NCBI GenBank assembly: GCA_934281565.1
Contig: CAKQXI010000023.1
Location: 1-24,408 of the forward strand
Length of the DNA stretch: 24,408 bases
Reading direction: 5' to 3'
DNA from: an uncultured Prevotella sp.
Lineage (GTDB): Bacteria > Bacteroidota > Bacteroidia > Bacteroidales > Bacteroidaceae
In this document: one piece after another, positions 1 to 8,061 of the stretch
Numbering within the stretch: position 1 is the first letter of the stretch
Layout: the number at the start of each line of letters is the position of its first letter
The notes under the pieces: model-generated
Database searches by the model: none
Told to the model about the DNA's origin: nothing
Seen by the model: only the letters and a program-made list of their open reading frames with translations
Made by a program: the position numbers and the translations under genes

Positions 1-719
1 CGGAACTACGCACAGTACGCCTTTTAAAAGAAATTCAGCAGGAATTGCACCTCGACAGGTTGCCTATGCAGATAGAGTGCTTTGACAACTCCAACATATC
101 GGGTATGGATGCCGTAGCTGGGTGTATTGTATATAAAGGTATGAAACCGTCACGCAAGGACTATCGCAAATATAACATCAAGACGGTAGTTGGTCCAGAC
201 GATTATGCTTCCATGCAAGAGGTCGTAAGGCGTAGGTACAGCCGTATGATGGAAGAAGATACGCCACTCCCCGACCTTATCATTACCGATGGTGGCAAAG
301 GACAAATGGAGGTGGTTCGCGAAGTCATAGAAGACGAGTTGCATCTTCATATCCCTATCGCAGGCTTGGCAAAGGACGACCATCACCGTACCAATGAATT
401 GCTCTATGGTTTCCCACCCCAAACAGTGGCTTTAAAGCCTGAGAGCGAGCTATTTAAAGTACTCACACAGTTGCAAGACGAGGTACACCGTTATGCCATC
501 ACCTTTCATCGCGACAAGCGTTCCAAACACGCTTTGCACAGTGAGCTGGACGACATCAAAGGCATTGGTCCAAAGGCCAAAGATGCCTTGCTCAACAAGT
601 TCAAGAGCGTCAAGAGGATAAAAGAGGCTGATGCTCAAACACTTGCAGAAGTATTAGGACCACACAAGGCGGAAATCCTAATAAATTATTTCCACCAAAC
701 CGATGGGAATATGAAATAA
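1..719 (+). CDS. uvrC: UvrABC excinuclease subunit C, C-terminal part (5' end outside window)
   Basis: UvrC makes the dual incisions around bulky DNA lesions bound by UvrA/UvrB in nucleotide excision repair. The reading frame is open from base 3 to the TAA at 717-719, so only the C-terminal ~238 residues are present. Visible are the RNase H-like 3' of the protein's UvrBC-binding region, starting at IECFDNSNISG, and a C-terminal helix-hairpin-helix pair around DIKGIGPKAKDALL. The three acidic/His positions known as the DDH catalytic triad in this family appear intact: Asp at 84-86 (CFD), Asp at 288-290 (ITDGGKGQ) and His at 486-488 (DEVHRYAI). The motif GMKPSRKDYRKY is also typical of UvrC. 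A short spacer with its own promoter-like box leads to dtd. Identification is secure; the N-terminal GIY-YIG domain must lie upstream of the window. Confidence 0.96.
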   Translation, partial: ELRTVRLLKEIQQELHLDRLPMQIECFDNSNISGMDAVAGCIVYKGMKPSRKDYRKYNIKTVVGPDDYASMQEVVRRRYSRMMEEDTPLPDLIITDGGKGQMEVVREVIEDELHLHIPIAGLAKDDHHRTNELLYGFPPQTVALKPESELFKVLTQLQDEVHRYAITFHRDKRSKHALHSELDDIKGIGPKAKDALLNKFKSVKRIKEADAQTLAEVLGPHKAEILINYFHQTDGNMK

Positions 720-725
720 AAGCAG

Positions 726-733
726 TATATTTG
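726..733 (+). promoter_or_regulatory. Bacteroidetes -7 box upstream of dtd
   Basis: TATATTTG followed by CAC matches the Bacteroidetes sigma-ABfr -7 consensus TAnnTTTG. It lies in the 36-bp uvrC-dtd spacer, 22 bp before the dtd ATG, and would give a very short leader. I see no clear -33 TTG at the expected distance. It suggests dtd-mazG can be transcribed apart from uvrC. Confidence 0.5.
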
Positions 734-755
734 CACGAAATAAACATTAGGTTAT

Positions 756-1208
756 ATGAGAATTGTTATACAGCGTGTAAGCCATGCTTCCGTCACCATT
801 GAGGGGAATGTAAAATCAGCCATCAAGCAAGGCTACCTCATCCTCCTTGGCATAGAAGAAAGTGACACCTCGGAAGACATCGGTTGGCTTGTAAGAAAGA
901 TTATCGGACTACGTGTTTTCGATGATGAAAATCATGTCATGAATCGCTCTATCATGGATGTAGACGGTGAGATATTGGTTATCAGTCAATTCACTCTGTT
1001 TGCCAGCTACAAGAAAGGCAACCGACCCAGTTGGTTAAGAGCAGCCAAGCACGAGATTTCCATCCCACTCTACCAAGAGTTTTGCAAGGAACTCAGCGAA
1101 GCATTAGGCAAGCCTGTTGGCACTGGCGAGTTTGGAGCCGACATGAAAGTGGAATTGCTCAACGATGGTCCTGTTACTATCTGTATGGACACTCATAATA
1201 AGGAATAA
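756..1208 (+). CDS. dtd: D-aminoacyl-tRNA deacylase
   Basis: DTD hydrolyses D-aminoacyl-tRNAs (for example D-Tyr-tRNA) and Gly-tRNA(Ala), recycling tRNA and keeping D-residues out of protein in the cytoplasm. The 150-residue length is standard. It opens with MRIVIQRVSHASVTIEG, carries the active-site motif SQFTLFA (residues 77-83, with the catalytic-position Thr80), then KKGNRPSW. It ends with FGADMKVELLNDGPVT, in which the Gly-Pro pair (138-139) is the cross-subunit cis-Pro motif that rejects L-amino acids. The start at 756 is the first ATG after the uvrC stop and matches the family N-terminus exactly. It sits between uvrC (36 bp upstream) and the MazG-like gene immediately downstream, probably one transcript. 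Confidence 0.97.
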   Translation: MRIVIQRVSHASVTIEGNVKSAIKQGYLILLGIEESDTSEDIGWLVRKIIGLRVFDDENHVMNRSIMDVDGEILVISQFTLFASYKKGNRPSWLRAAKHEISIPLYQEFCKELSEALGKPVGTGEFGADMKVELLNDGPVTICMDTHNKE

Positions 1209-1242
1209 CTTCATGTCTCACATATTAAAAACGAACTGGAAT

Positions 1243-1581
1243 ATGACCATAAAAGAAGCACAAGAAGCTGTAGACCAATGGATTAAGGATTATGGAGTGC
1301 GCTATTTTAGCGAACTAACCAATATGGCGTGCCTCACGGAAGAAGTGGGTGAATTGGCTCGTGTCATCGCAAGGAAATATGGAGACCAGAGCTTCAAGAA
1401 AGGTGAAAAGTCCAATCTTGGTGAGGAAATGGCAGACATCCTATGGGTATTGATATGCCTTGCCAACCAAACTGGCGTTGACCTTACGGAAGAACTCAAA
1501 AAGAGCTTTGAGAAGAAGACTAAAAGGGACGCTGAAAGGCATAAAAACAACCCAAAACTTAATTTAGTTAATAGTTTATAG
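1243..1581 (+). CDS. MazG-like nucleotide pyrophosphohydrolase
   Basis: This small all-alpha NTP pyrophosphohydrolase of the MazG-like superfamily probably hydrolyses an NTP or non-canonical NTP to NMP plus pyrophosphate. The Mg-binding motif is visible as EEVGE near residue 27, followed about 35 residues later by EEMAD, the family's EExxE...ExxD signature. I prefer the ATG at 1243 (MTIKEAQ..., 112 residues), which matches the N-terminus I remember for Bacteroides homologues. An in-frame ATG at 1213 would add ten residues and leave a 4-bp gap after dtd, so either start is possible. The last few codons and the TAG stop lie inside a dispersed AT-rich repeat that starts at 1565, so the C-terminus has probably been rewritten by that repeat. 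The exact nucleotide substrate cannot be told from sequence. Confidence 0.88.
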   Translation: MTIKEAQEAVDQWIKDYGVRYFSELTNMACLTEEVGELARVIARKYGDQSFKKGEKSNLGEEMADILWVLICLANQTGVDLTEELKKSFEKKTKRDAERHKNNPKLNLVNSL

Positions 1582-1615
1582 TTGATAGTTTATAGCATTA
1601 AGGCGCAAGCCTAAT
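1565..1615 (+). repeat. Dispersed repeat, copy A
   Basis: A ~51-bp block starts with TAGTTAATAGTTTATAG, continues through GTTGATAGTTTATAGCATT and ends in GGCGCAAGCCTAAT. It matches the reverse complement of 17506-17557 with only about three differences and a one-base gap, 16 kb away. It overlaps the mazG-like stop codon and is followed by short TTCAACATT/TTAACATT repeats up to ~1650. No ORF or transposase is attached, so it resembles a non-autonomous intergenic repeat. Confidence 0.8.
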
Positions 1616-1672
1616 TCAACATTCAACATTAATTTAACACTTAACATTAAACAATAAACATTATAATAAACG

Positions 1673-2611
1673 ATGAGCAGTATCAAAGATCAAGTTCTTG
1701 CACAGCAGCAAGGACAATATAACGAGTCTGACGACAAGTATTTAGTGGCTCTCAAGCAGTATGACACCAACCTCAATGACGAGGAAGTAGCTGCTGAGGT
1801 AAAGAAGATTATCGACGAGAAAGTAGCTGAGAATGAGACCCTTGAGGTGAAGAAATTCCTCTTTGGAAGTGTAGAGTTGACATCTCTGCATACCAACGAC
1901 ACGGAAGAAAGCATCCTTTCCATGATAGAGAAAGTAAATAAGTTCGCCAAGGACTATCCCGACCTCCCTCATGTAGCGACAGTATGCACCTACCCTAACT
2001 TCGCTGGACTAATCAGCCAGAGCCTTGAAGTGGATGGCGTTGAAATCGCTGTCGTAAGCGGTAATTTCCCATCCTCACAGACATTCATCGAGGTAAAGGT
2101 AGCGGAGACAGCCTTAGCACTCAAGGATGGTGCCACAGAGGTAGATATTGTGATGCCTGTGGGCAAGTTCTTCAGTGAGGATTATGAAGGCTTATGCGAT
2201 GATATTCAGGAGCTTAAAGAGACTTGCGGAGAACATAAGATGAAAGTTATCTTGGAGACTGGCGACCTTGGTTCATGCAGCAACATCATGAAAGCCTCTA
2301 TTCTCGCTATGTATGCTGGTGCAGATTACATCAAGACCTCCACAGGCAAAGAGAAAATATCAGCCACACCAGAGGCTGTCTACGTGATGTGCCAAGCTAT
2401 CAAGGCATATTATGAAAAGACGGGAATCCAGATTGGTTTGAAGCCTGCTGGCGGCATCAACACCGTCCATGATGCAGTTGTTTACTACACTATCGTAAAA
2501 GAAGTCTTAGGCAAGAAATGGCTCACCAACCAGTGGTTCCGCTTGGGTACATCACGCCTTACCAACCTCTTGTTGAGTGAAATCCTCGGTACAGAGACCA
2601 AGTACTTCTAA
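1673..2611 (+). CDS. deoC: Deoxyribose-phosphate aldolase
   Basis: DeoC cleaves 2-deoxyribose-5-phosphate to acetaldehyde and glyceraldehyde-3-phosphate in deoxynucleoside catabolism (cytoplasmic class I aldolase). The Schiff-base lysine is K221 in ADYIKTSTGK. The proton-relay residues are D158 in TEVDIVMPVG and K257 in GLKPAGGI, all as in the E. coli enzyme. At 312 residues it is longer than the ~250-260 residue enterobacterial enzyme, with an N-terminal extension of about 60 residues, which I recall as usual for Bacteroidetes DeoC. The ATG at 1673 is the first in frame. The 91-bp gap to the MazG-like gene is filled by repeat sequence, and I see no clear -7 box in it. Whether deoC has its own promoter is therefore open. 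A hairpin follows 45 bp after the stop. Confidence 0.96.
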   Translation: MSSIKDQVLAQQQGQYNESDDKYLVALKQYDTNLNDEEVAAEVKKIIDEKVAENETLEVKKFLFGSVELTSLHTNDTEESILSMIEKVNKFAKDYPDLPHVATVCTYPNFAGLISQSLEVDGVEIAVVSGNFPSSQTFIEVKVAETALALKDGATEVDIVMPVGKFFSEDYEGLCDDIQELKETCGEHKMKVILETGDLGSCSNIMKASILAMYAGADYIKTSTGKEKISATPEAVYVMCQAIKAYYEKTGIQIGLKPAGGINTVHDAVVYYTIVKEVLGKKWLTNQWFRLGTSRLTNLLLSEILGTETKYF

Positions 2612-2654
2612 ATAGGTTCTTGATAGGATTTATCAAGACTTCACAAAGTGAAAG

Positions 2655-2690
2655 ATAATGCCCTGACAATGTATGTTGTCAGGGCATTAC
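2655..2690. terminator. Hairpin between convergent deoC and polyprenyl synthase
   Basis: The 14-bp perfect inverted repeat TAATGCCCTGACAA (2656-2669) pairs with TTGTCAGGGCATTA (2676-2689) around a 6-nt loop. It lies between convergent genes, so it could stop both. No long T-run follows on the + strand (AT-rich instead), so intrinsic strength is uncertain. Confidence 0.7.
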
Positions 2691-2713
2691 AATATATATC
2701 ATAAAGACCTCAT

Positions 2714-2828
2714 GAAGTACTTTCATTGGGTGTCATGAAGCACTGTGTTACACCCTAACGAAGCACTGTGTCACACCTTAACAAAGTGCTTTATCAGACC
2801 TAAAGAAAGTACTTCCACAAGTCTATAC
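2714..2828. repeat. Decayed 23-bp tandem repeat, about five units
   Basis: Units start at 2714, 2737, 2760, 2783 and 2806, each 23 bp and opening with GAAGTACT, GAAGCACT, GAAGCACT, AAAGTGCT and AAAGTACT. Units 2 and 3 are closest (GAAGCACTGTG...ACACC.TAAC). Several units carry AAGTACTT or GTGTnACAC palindromes. The last unit runs 6 bp into the 3' end of the polyprenyl synthase gene. There is no regular unique spacer, so this is not CRISPR. Confidence 0.7.
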
Positions 2829-3800
2829 TTTTCGTTCTATGACGAAATCAAGATAGGCTTTCAAAGCCTGCTTGACCTCACTGTTACGTACTTTCGTCTC
2901 CAAGAAGTCCATTGCCTCGGCATGGAATTCCCACATACGCTTGTCGGCATACTCTATACCTCCGTTCTCCTTGGTGAAAGCCACCAATCGGGCTATCTCC
3001 TCTTGCGTTATCTCATGGGCTTTCACCTTATGGGCAAGCCTCATCATTTCCTCGTCGCCAGTCGATTTCAAGGCATAGATAACAGGCAAGGTCAACTTGC
3101 CCTCAATCATGTCATTGCCCGTAGGCTTTCCTATCTCCTTGGAATTATAATAGTCGAAGATGTCATCGCGAATCTGGAAAATGACACCGAGGTTCCGCCC
3201 AAACATCTTAGCAGCCTCCACATCCTCAGGAGAGGCATTGACTGACATCGCACCAATACCAGCGCAAGCCTCGAACAAGGCTGCCGTCTTTTGCTTAATC
3301 ACCTGATAATAAACATCTTCAGATATTTCTTGGTTACTGATGCTATTCAACTGCAATATTTCGCCATTGGACAAGATACGCCCCAATTCGGCAAGATAAC
3401 GGATGATTGTTTCAGAATGGGAATAAGACACGTGGAGAAGCGCAGTAGAGAGAATATAATCACCAACGAGCACTGCCACCTTATTATTATAAGTAGCATT
3501 CACGCTCGCCTGCCCCCTCCGCTCACCACTTTCGTCAACCACATCATCATGCACCAACGAAGCCGTATGAAGCAACTCCAAGCCCACTGCCGAATGTTGC
3601 GTCACCTCGGTAATCTTGCCAAAGTTACGTGCCATCAACAGGATGAGCATTGGGCGCATACGCTTCCCTGCTCGCTGACGAATATGATCGAGCACTTGCG
3701 AAAGAAGCCCATCGCTATGTTCCAATGACTTGTTAAACAAGTCTATAAAATCTGCCAGTTCTGCCTCTATAGGCTGCTTGATAAGTGATAAATAATCCAT
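2823..3800 (-). CDS. ispB: Long-chain all-trans polyprenyl diphosphate synthase
   Basis: This trans-prenyltransferase condenses isopentenyl diphosphate onto an allylic primer to make the polyprenyl side chain, in Bacteroidales most likely that of menaquinone. Conserved features are GKRMRP (residues 45-50), the first Asp-rich motif DDVVD (85-89) followed by RRG, and the second motif DDIFD (212-216) with KPTGND downstream. The residue five before the first DDxxD is Ala80, a small residue that in this family leaves the elongation pocket open, consistent with a long product rather than FPP or GGPP. The 325-residue length is normal. The start ATG is at 3798-3800, 77 bp from the divergent polA. The exact chain length and the ispB name are inferred from family, not proven. 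Confidence 0.93.
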   Translation of the reverse strand: MDYLSLIKQPIEAELADFIDLFNKSLEHSDGLLSQVLDHIRQRAGKRMRPMLILLMARNFGKITEVTQHSAVGLELLHTASLVHDDVVDESGERRGQASVNATYNNKVAVLVGDYILSTALLHVSYSHSETIIRYLAELGRILSNGEILQLNSISNQEISEDVYYQVIKQKTAALFEACAGIGAMSVNASPEDVEAAKMFGRNLGVIFQIRDDIFDYYNSKEIGKPTGNDMIEGKLTLPVIYALKSTGDEEMMRLAHKVKAHEITQEEIARLVAFTKENGGIEYADKRMWEFHAEAMDFLETKVRNSEVKQALKAYLDFVIERKV

Positions 3801-3818
3801 TTATTCTGAAATTTGTTA

Positions 3819-3826
3819 CAAAATTA
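3819..3826 (-). promoter_or_regulatory. -7 box for the polyprenyl synthase gene
   Basis: Read on the - strand this is TAATTTTG, matching TAnnTTTG. A TTTG lies about 22 bp further upstream on the same strand and could be the -33 element. It sits 19 bp before the ATG inside the 77-bp divergent spacer shared with polA. I see no comparably good box for polA; TAATTTTA near 3858 is only a weak candidate. Confidence 0.5.
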
Positions 3827-3877
3827 ATGATTTATTCGTAAAGTGTGGCAAAAATTTAGTAATTTTACACCATAAAA

Positions 3878-6652
3878 ATGAATATTATGGATAAATTGTT
3901 CCTTTTAGACGCATACGCACTCATTTACAGGTCATATTATGCGCTCATCCGTAGCCCAAGGATTAACTCCAAGGGGCTTAACACATCATGTATCATGGGC
4001 TTCTGCAATACCTTGAACGAAGTCCTTACCAAAGAAAATCCTACACATATCGGAGTCGCTTTCGACCATGGCAAGACCTTCCGCCATGAAGCTTTTCCTG
4101 CATATAAGGCTCAAAGACAGGAGACACCAGAAGACATCAAGCTCTCCATACCTATTATTAAGGAGATACTGGAGGCTTACCACATCCCTATCCTACAAGT
4201 CGATGGCTTTGAAGCTGACGATGTGATTGGTACCATCGCTACCCAAACTGGCAAGAAAGGCATTGAGACTTATATGCTTACACCTGACAAAGACTATGCC
4301 CAACTGGTTCAGGACAATGTATATATGTATCGTCCACGACATATCGGTGGTGGATATGACAAACTTGGCACCAAGGAAGTGGCTGAGAAATATGACATTC
4401 CTTCGGCAGCACAGGTCATTGACCTCCTTGCGCTGATGGGTGACAGTGCCGACAACTATCCTGGATGTCCTGGCGTTGGCGAGAAGACCGCTGCCAAACT
4501 GATCAATGAATTTGGTAGCGTTGAGAACCTTATCAGCAATTCTGATAAGCTCAAGGGCAAACTGCGTGAGAAAGTTGAGGGTGCTGTGGAAAATATCAAG
4601 ATGGGAAAATTCTTGGCTACCATCCGAACCGATGTCCCTATCTCCATCACCTTAGATGAATTGAAAGTTGCCGAGGCTGACATGGATAAATTGAGCGAAA
4701 TCTTCGCCGAACTGGAATTTAAGTCATTCGCAAACCGTATTCTTAAAAAACCTCAAAAGAAGCAAACAAATGCTTCACAAGAGCTTGATTTGTTTGCCGT
4801 AAACCAAGGCGACGGACAAGATGAAAATAAAAACACGATTTTTGAGACCATTAAAACGGTAGAACATAAATACAAACTCATTGAAACAGAAGAAGATGCG
4901 AAGTCGCTTTGTGATTTTTTAATGACAAACAAGATTATCAGTTTAGACACAGAAACCACTTCTACCACTGCCATTGATGCCGAATTGGTAGGTTTGAGCT
5001 TCGCAGTCAAGGAAAAAGAAGCCTTTTATGTTGCTATCCCTGCCAATCGTGAAGAAGCGTTAAAACTCATAAACATATTCAAACCACTCTATGAGCATCC
5101 TGACATTCTCAAGGTTGGACAAAACATCAAGTACGATTATGAGGTATTGATGAACTATGGCATAGAGATCAAGGGCAAGATGTTCGACACGATGATTGCC
5201 CATTATCTCATCCAACCAGAATTACACCACAACATGGATTATCTTGCGGAAATATATCTCAACTATCAAACTATTCACATCGAGGAACTGATAGGCGCAA
5301 AGGGCAAGACTCAAAAGTCTATGCGTGACCTTGCTCCTGCCAACGTATATGAGTATGCTGCCGAAGATGCCGACATCACCTTACAACTCAAGAACGTGCT
5401 CGAACCAAAACTTAAAGAGAGTAACCTTGAGAAACTTTTCTGGGAGATTGAAATGCCACTAATTCCTGTATTGGCTGCAATGGAAAGGAATGGTGTTCGC
5501 ATCGACACCAAGGCCTTGGAGGAAACTTCTGCCAACTTGACGAAACAACAAGCTGAAATTGAGCAGCACATCTATGAGTTGGCTGGCGAACAATTCAATA
5601 TCGCTTCTCCCCGACAAGTAGGTGAAATCCTCTTTGGAAAGATGAAGATTGTTGAAAAAGCCAAGACTACCAGACGAGGGCAATATGTGACAAGCGAGGA
5701 AGTATTGCAGCAACTTAGGTCCAAGAGCCCTATCATTGATGACATTCTGAATTACAGAGGTTTAAGGAAACTTCTGAGCACTTACATCGATGCCTTGCCA
5801 AAGTTAGTCAATCCTCGTACAGGGCATATTCATGCTTCGTTCAACCAAGCCATCACTTCCACAGGTCGATTGTCTTCCAGCGACCCAAACTTACAGAACA
5901 TTCCTGTTCGTGACAATGTTGGCAGGGAGATAAGACGATGCTTCATTCCAGAACCCGGATGCTTGTTCTTCTCTGCCGACTACTCGCAGATAGAACTTCG
6001 CATCATGGCACATTTGAGCGAAGACCCAAATATGCTGGAAGCATTCCGTGAAGGGTTCGACATCCATGCCGCAACGGCTGCCAAGATTTGGCATAAAGAT
6101 ATTAAGGATGTAACAGATGCGCAACGCAAGAAAGCCAAGACAGCTAACTTTGGCATCATCTATGGCATCACGACCTATGGACTCGCACAGCGCATGGATA
6201 TAGAAAACAAAGAGGCAAAACAAATCATAGACGACTACTTCCGTACTTTCCCCGGCGTAAAGGATTACATGGAGAAGTCCAAGGAAATGGCACGTGAGAA
6301 AGGCTATGCCGAGACACTTTTCCACCGCCGCCGCTATCTGCCAGACATCACCAGTCGTAACGCAACAGTGCGTGGCTTTGCCGAGCGCAACGCCATCAAT
6401 GCTCCTATCCAAGGCTCGGAAGCTGACATCATCAAGGTTGCCATGATCAATATCTACAACCGCTTCAAGGCTGAGAACATCAAGAGCAAGATGATTATCC
6501 AAGTACATGACGAACTCAACTTCTCGGTCTATCCAGAAGAAAAAGAGAAAGTAGAAAGGATTGTCGTAGAAGAAATGCAAAAAGCCTGCACACTCAGCGT
6601 ACCATTGGTAGCTGACGCAGGATGGGGAAACAACTGGTTGGAGGCTCATTAA
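3878..6652 (+). CDS. polA: DNA polymerase I
   Basis: Pol I fills gaps, removes RNA primers and completes excision repair. Three domains follow in order. The 5'-3' exonuclease (~1-300) has LLDAYALIYRSYY, EADDVIG, MGDSADN and the GCPGVGEKTAAKLI helix-hairpin-helix. The 3'-5' proofreading exonuclease (~330-520) keeps D357, E359 (SLDTETT), D420 (IKYDYE) and the Y493/D497 YxxxD motif, so it should be active. The polymerase (~560-924) has motif A FSADYSQIELR (D701), motif B KKAKTANFGIIYG and motif C VHDE (D878). The total of 924 residues is normal. The first ATG is 3878, but a second at 3887 (MDKLFLLDAYAL) matches the usual family start and may be the real one. It is divergent from the polyprenyl synthase and convergent with the fucosidase, and its stop codon sits in a terminator loop. 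Confidence 0.97.
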   Translation: MNIMDKLFLLDAYALIYRSYYALIRSPRINSKGLNTSCIMGFCNTLNEVLTKENPTHIGVAFDHGKTFRHEAFPAYKAQRQETPEDIKLSIPIIKEILEAYHIPILQVDGFEADDVIGTIATQTGKKGIETYMLTPDKDYAQLVQDNVYMYRPRHIGGGYDKLGTKEVAEKYDIPSAAQVIDLLALMGDSADNYPGCPGVGEKTAAKLINEFGSVENLISNSDKLKGKLREKVEGAVENIKMGKFLATIRTDVPISITLDELKVAEADMDKLSEIFAELEFKSFANRILKKPQKKQTNASQELDLFAVNQGDGQDENKNTIFETIKTVEHKYKLIETEEDAKSLCDFLMTNKIISLDTETTSTTAIDAELVGLSFAVKEKEAFYVAIPANREEALKLINIFKPLYEHPDILKVGQNIKYDYEVLMNYGIEIKGKMFDTMIAHYLIQPELHHNMDYLAEIYLNYQTIHIEELIGAKGKTQKSMRDLAPANVYEYAAEDADITLQLKNVLEPKLKESNLEKLFWEIEMPLIPVLAAMERNGVRIDTKALEETSANLTKQQAEIEQHIYELAGEQFNIASPRQVGEILFGKMKIVEKAKTTRRGQYVTSEEVLQQLRSKSPIIDDILNYRGLRKLLSTYIDALPKLVNPRTGHIHASFNQAITSTGRLSSSDPNLQNIPVRDNVGREIRRCFIPEPGCLFFSADYSQIELRIMAHLSEDPNMLEAFREGFDIHAATAAKIWHKDIKDVTDAQRKKAKTANFGIIYGITTYGLAQRMDIENKEAKQIIDDYFRTFPGVKDYMEKSKEMAREKGYAETLFHRRRYLPDITSRNATVRGFAERNAINAPIQGSEADIIKVAMINIYNRFKAENIKSKMIIQVHDELNFSVYPEEKEKVERIVVEEMQKACTLSVPLVADAGWGNNWLEAH

Positions 6653-6672
6653 AGCGAGCCTTCAACCAGTTG
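6631..6672. terminator. Long hairpin spanning the polA stop codon
   Basis: CAACTGGTTGGAGGCTC (6631-6647) pairs with GAGCCTTCAACCAGTTG (6656-6672): 17 bp with one G-U type mismatch and an 8-nt loop that contains the TAA of polA. The left arm is therefore the last coding sequence of polA. A smaller TATGCC/GGCATA inverted repeat (6679-6692) follows next to the fucosidase stop. Probably a bidirectional terminator for two convergent genes. Confidence 0.75.
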
Positions 6673-6693
6673 CTCATTTATGCCTTGGCATAT

Positions 6694-8061
6694 TTACTCA
6701 TTCATCGTAACCACCTGACCAGCACCACGATAAAGTTTCAATGGTCCGTCAAGTTGTACGGCCACCACCGTTATCTCTGGGTCCAGTTCCTTTTCAGGTA
6801 CATCAATATAGGCAATACCGGGAACCTCACTCCAAGACAACTTATTATAGATAGATACATTCAAAGGAGTGTTGTCGTAGCCTACTACCCATGCTTTCTC
6901 TATCTTGTTGACGATACCTTTCAGCTCCAATGGTCCATTAGGACGGTTGGGCAAGTAAAGATAGAGGATGTCACCTTTCTGGTTCAAGGCTGTATAGCCA
7001 CCATAGAAATGCTCTCCGGGGATACCTGCACGAGTGCCATAAATAGCTTCCTTGTGCTTGGATGTCCATCTGCCGAAAGCCTTTAATATATCTACTTCTG
7101 GCTGTGGGATAGTGCCATCTGCCATAGGACCGATGTCCATCAACAGGTTACCGCCCTTGCTGATACAATCCACAAAAGTACGGAGCAACATCTGGGGAGT
7201 CTTGAAATTGGTATCTACGAACTGATAGCCCCATGAGTCGTTCATGGTATAGCATAGCTCCCAATACTTATCCTTAGGCTGCACCACTGGCACGCCTATC
7301 TCTGGAGTAGCATAGTCACCATAGCCTTGGATACGAGAGTTCACAATGCAGCCTGGGTTCTTGGAGCGAAGCAAGCTGATGATGCCCTTTGCATTCCAGT
7401 CTTCTGCTTTCTGCTCCCAGTCACCATCAAACCAATAGAGATCCGGGTGGAACTTCGTATTCAACTCATCAAGTTGGGCGAAATTAAAGTCAACGAAATG
7501 TTTCCATCTCTTAGGGTCTTTCTTGATGTCGTAGCGTGTCTCCGTCAAGGTCTTGTTAGGATAATCATCACGGCTCCAATCGAGCAAGGAGAAATAAAGA
7601 CCTAAATGGAGGTCCTTTCTCTTTTTTACCTCATTGGCAAAAGGAGCTATCAAGTCACGCTTGGCTGGCGACTCCTTTACCGCATTGCTCTTGGTTGTCT
7701 TCGTGTCCCACAAACAGAAACCATCATGGTGCTTAGTTGTGATAACCGTATATTTAGCACCGCTCTGCTCTATCAAGTCTACCCATTCCTTAGGGTCATA
7801 CTTGCTTGCCGTAAACCCTTTCTTCTGGTCCATATAGTCCTTGTAGGGGATGCGGTTGTTATGGAACGACCAACTTTCCGACACACCTTTCACGGCATAG
7901 ATGCCCCAATGGATGAATATACCCAACTTGGCATTGCCAAACCACTCCATACGCTTGGCATAGTCACCTTTCGACTCCCCTGTGACACGATCTTGCGCAC
8001 TCACCTGAATAGATGAAGCAAGAAGGCACAATAAGAGCACTGACAATTTAAATGTTCTCAT
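6694..8061 (-). CDS. Secreted GH29 alpha-L-fucosidase
   Basis: A retaining glycoside hydrolase of family 29 that removes terminal alpha-L-fucose from glycans. The N-terminus is a Sec signal peptide (hydrophobic 7-20, cleavage near VSAQ at 20-23), with no lipobox, so the enzyme is probably periplasmic. The TIM-barrel catalytic domain shows the fucose-pocket motifs GIFIHWGIYAV (His51), TTKHHDGFCLWD (His111/112) and LYWFDGDW, where Asp212 is the expected nucleophile. The general acid is less conserved in GH29; Glu268 in YWELCYTMNDSWGY is a reasonable candidate. A short C-terminal beta domain (from ~345) follows. The 455-residue length is typical. It is divergent from the susC/susD operon across a 330-bp spacer and is the only carbohydrate-active enzyme in the window. 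Linkage specificity cannot be read from sequence alone. Confidence 0.93.
   Translation of the reverse strand: MRTFKLSVLLLCLLASSIQVSAQDRVTGESKGDYAKRMEWFGNAKLGIFIHWGIYAVKGVSESWSFHNNRIPYKDYMDQKKGFTASKYDPKEWVDLIEQSGAKYTVITTKHHDGFCLWDTKTTKSNAVKESPAKRDLIAPFANEVKKRKDLHLGLYFSLLDWSRDDYPNKTLTETRYDIKKDPKRWKHFVDFNFAQLDELNTKFHPDLYWFDGDWEQKAEDWNAKGIISLLRSKNPGCIVNSRIQGYGDYATPEIGVPVVQPKDKYWELCYTMNDSWGYQFVDTNFKTPQMLLRTFVDCISKGGNLLMDIGPMADGTIPQPEVDILKAFGRWTSKHKEAIYGTRAGIPGEHFYGGYTALNQKGDILYLYLPNRPNGPLELKGIVNKIEKAWVVGYDNTPLNVSIYNKLSWSEVPGIAYIDVPEKELDPEITVVAVQLDGPLKLYRGAGQVVTMNE

Noticed and set aside
1165..1242. N-terminal extension of the MazG-like gene from a GTG at 1165
   Set aside because: It would overlap dtd by 44 bp with an unconserved leader; ATGs at 1213 or 1243 fit better.
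2714..2828. Possible CRISPR array
   Set aside because: The 23-bp units are directly abutting with no spacers, are imperfect, and there is no cas gene in the window.
2745..3245. A 166-codon open frame on + opposite the polyprenyl synthase gene
   Set aside because: It covers the tandem repeat and the antisense of conserved DDIFD sequence; the translation has no domain and the - strand gene explains the region.
5891..6649. A 252-codon open frame antisense to the end of polA
   Set aside because: It lies wholly opposite the conserved polymerase domain, and its translation is Cys/Phe/Val-rich with no recognisable domain, a typical mirror of coding sequence.
6622..7086. A 154-codon + frame overlapping the polA end and antisense to the fucosidase
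   Set aside because: It starts inside polA, crosses the terminator hairpin and mirrors the fucosidase C-terminus; low-complexity shadow.
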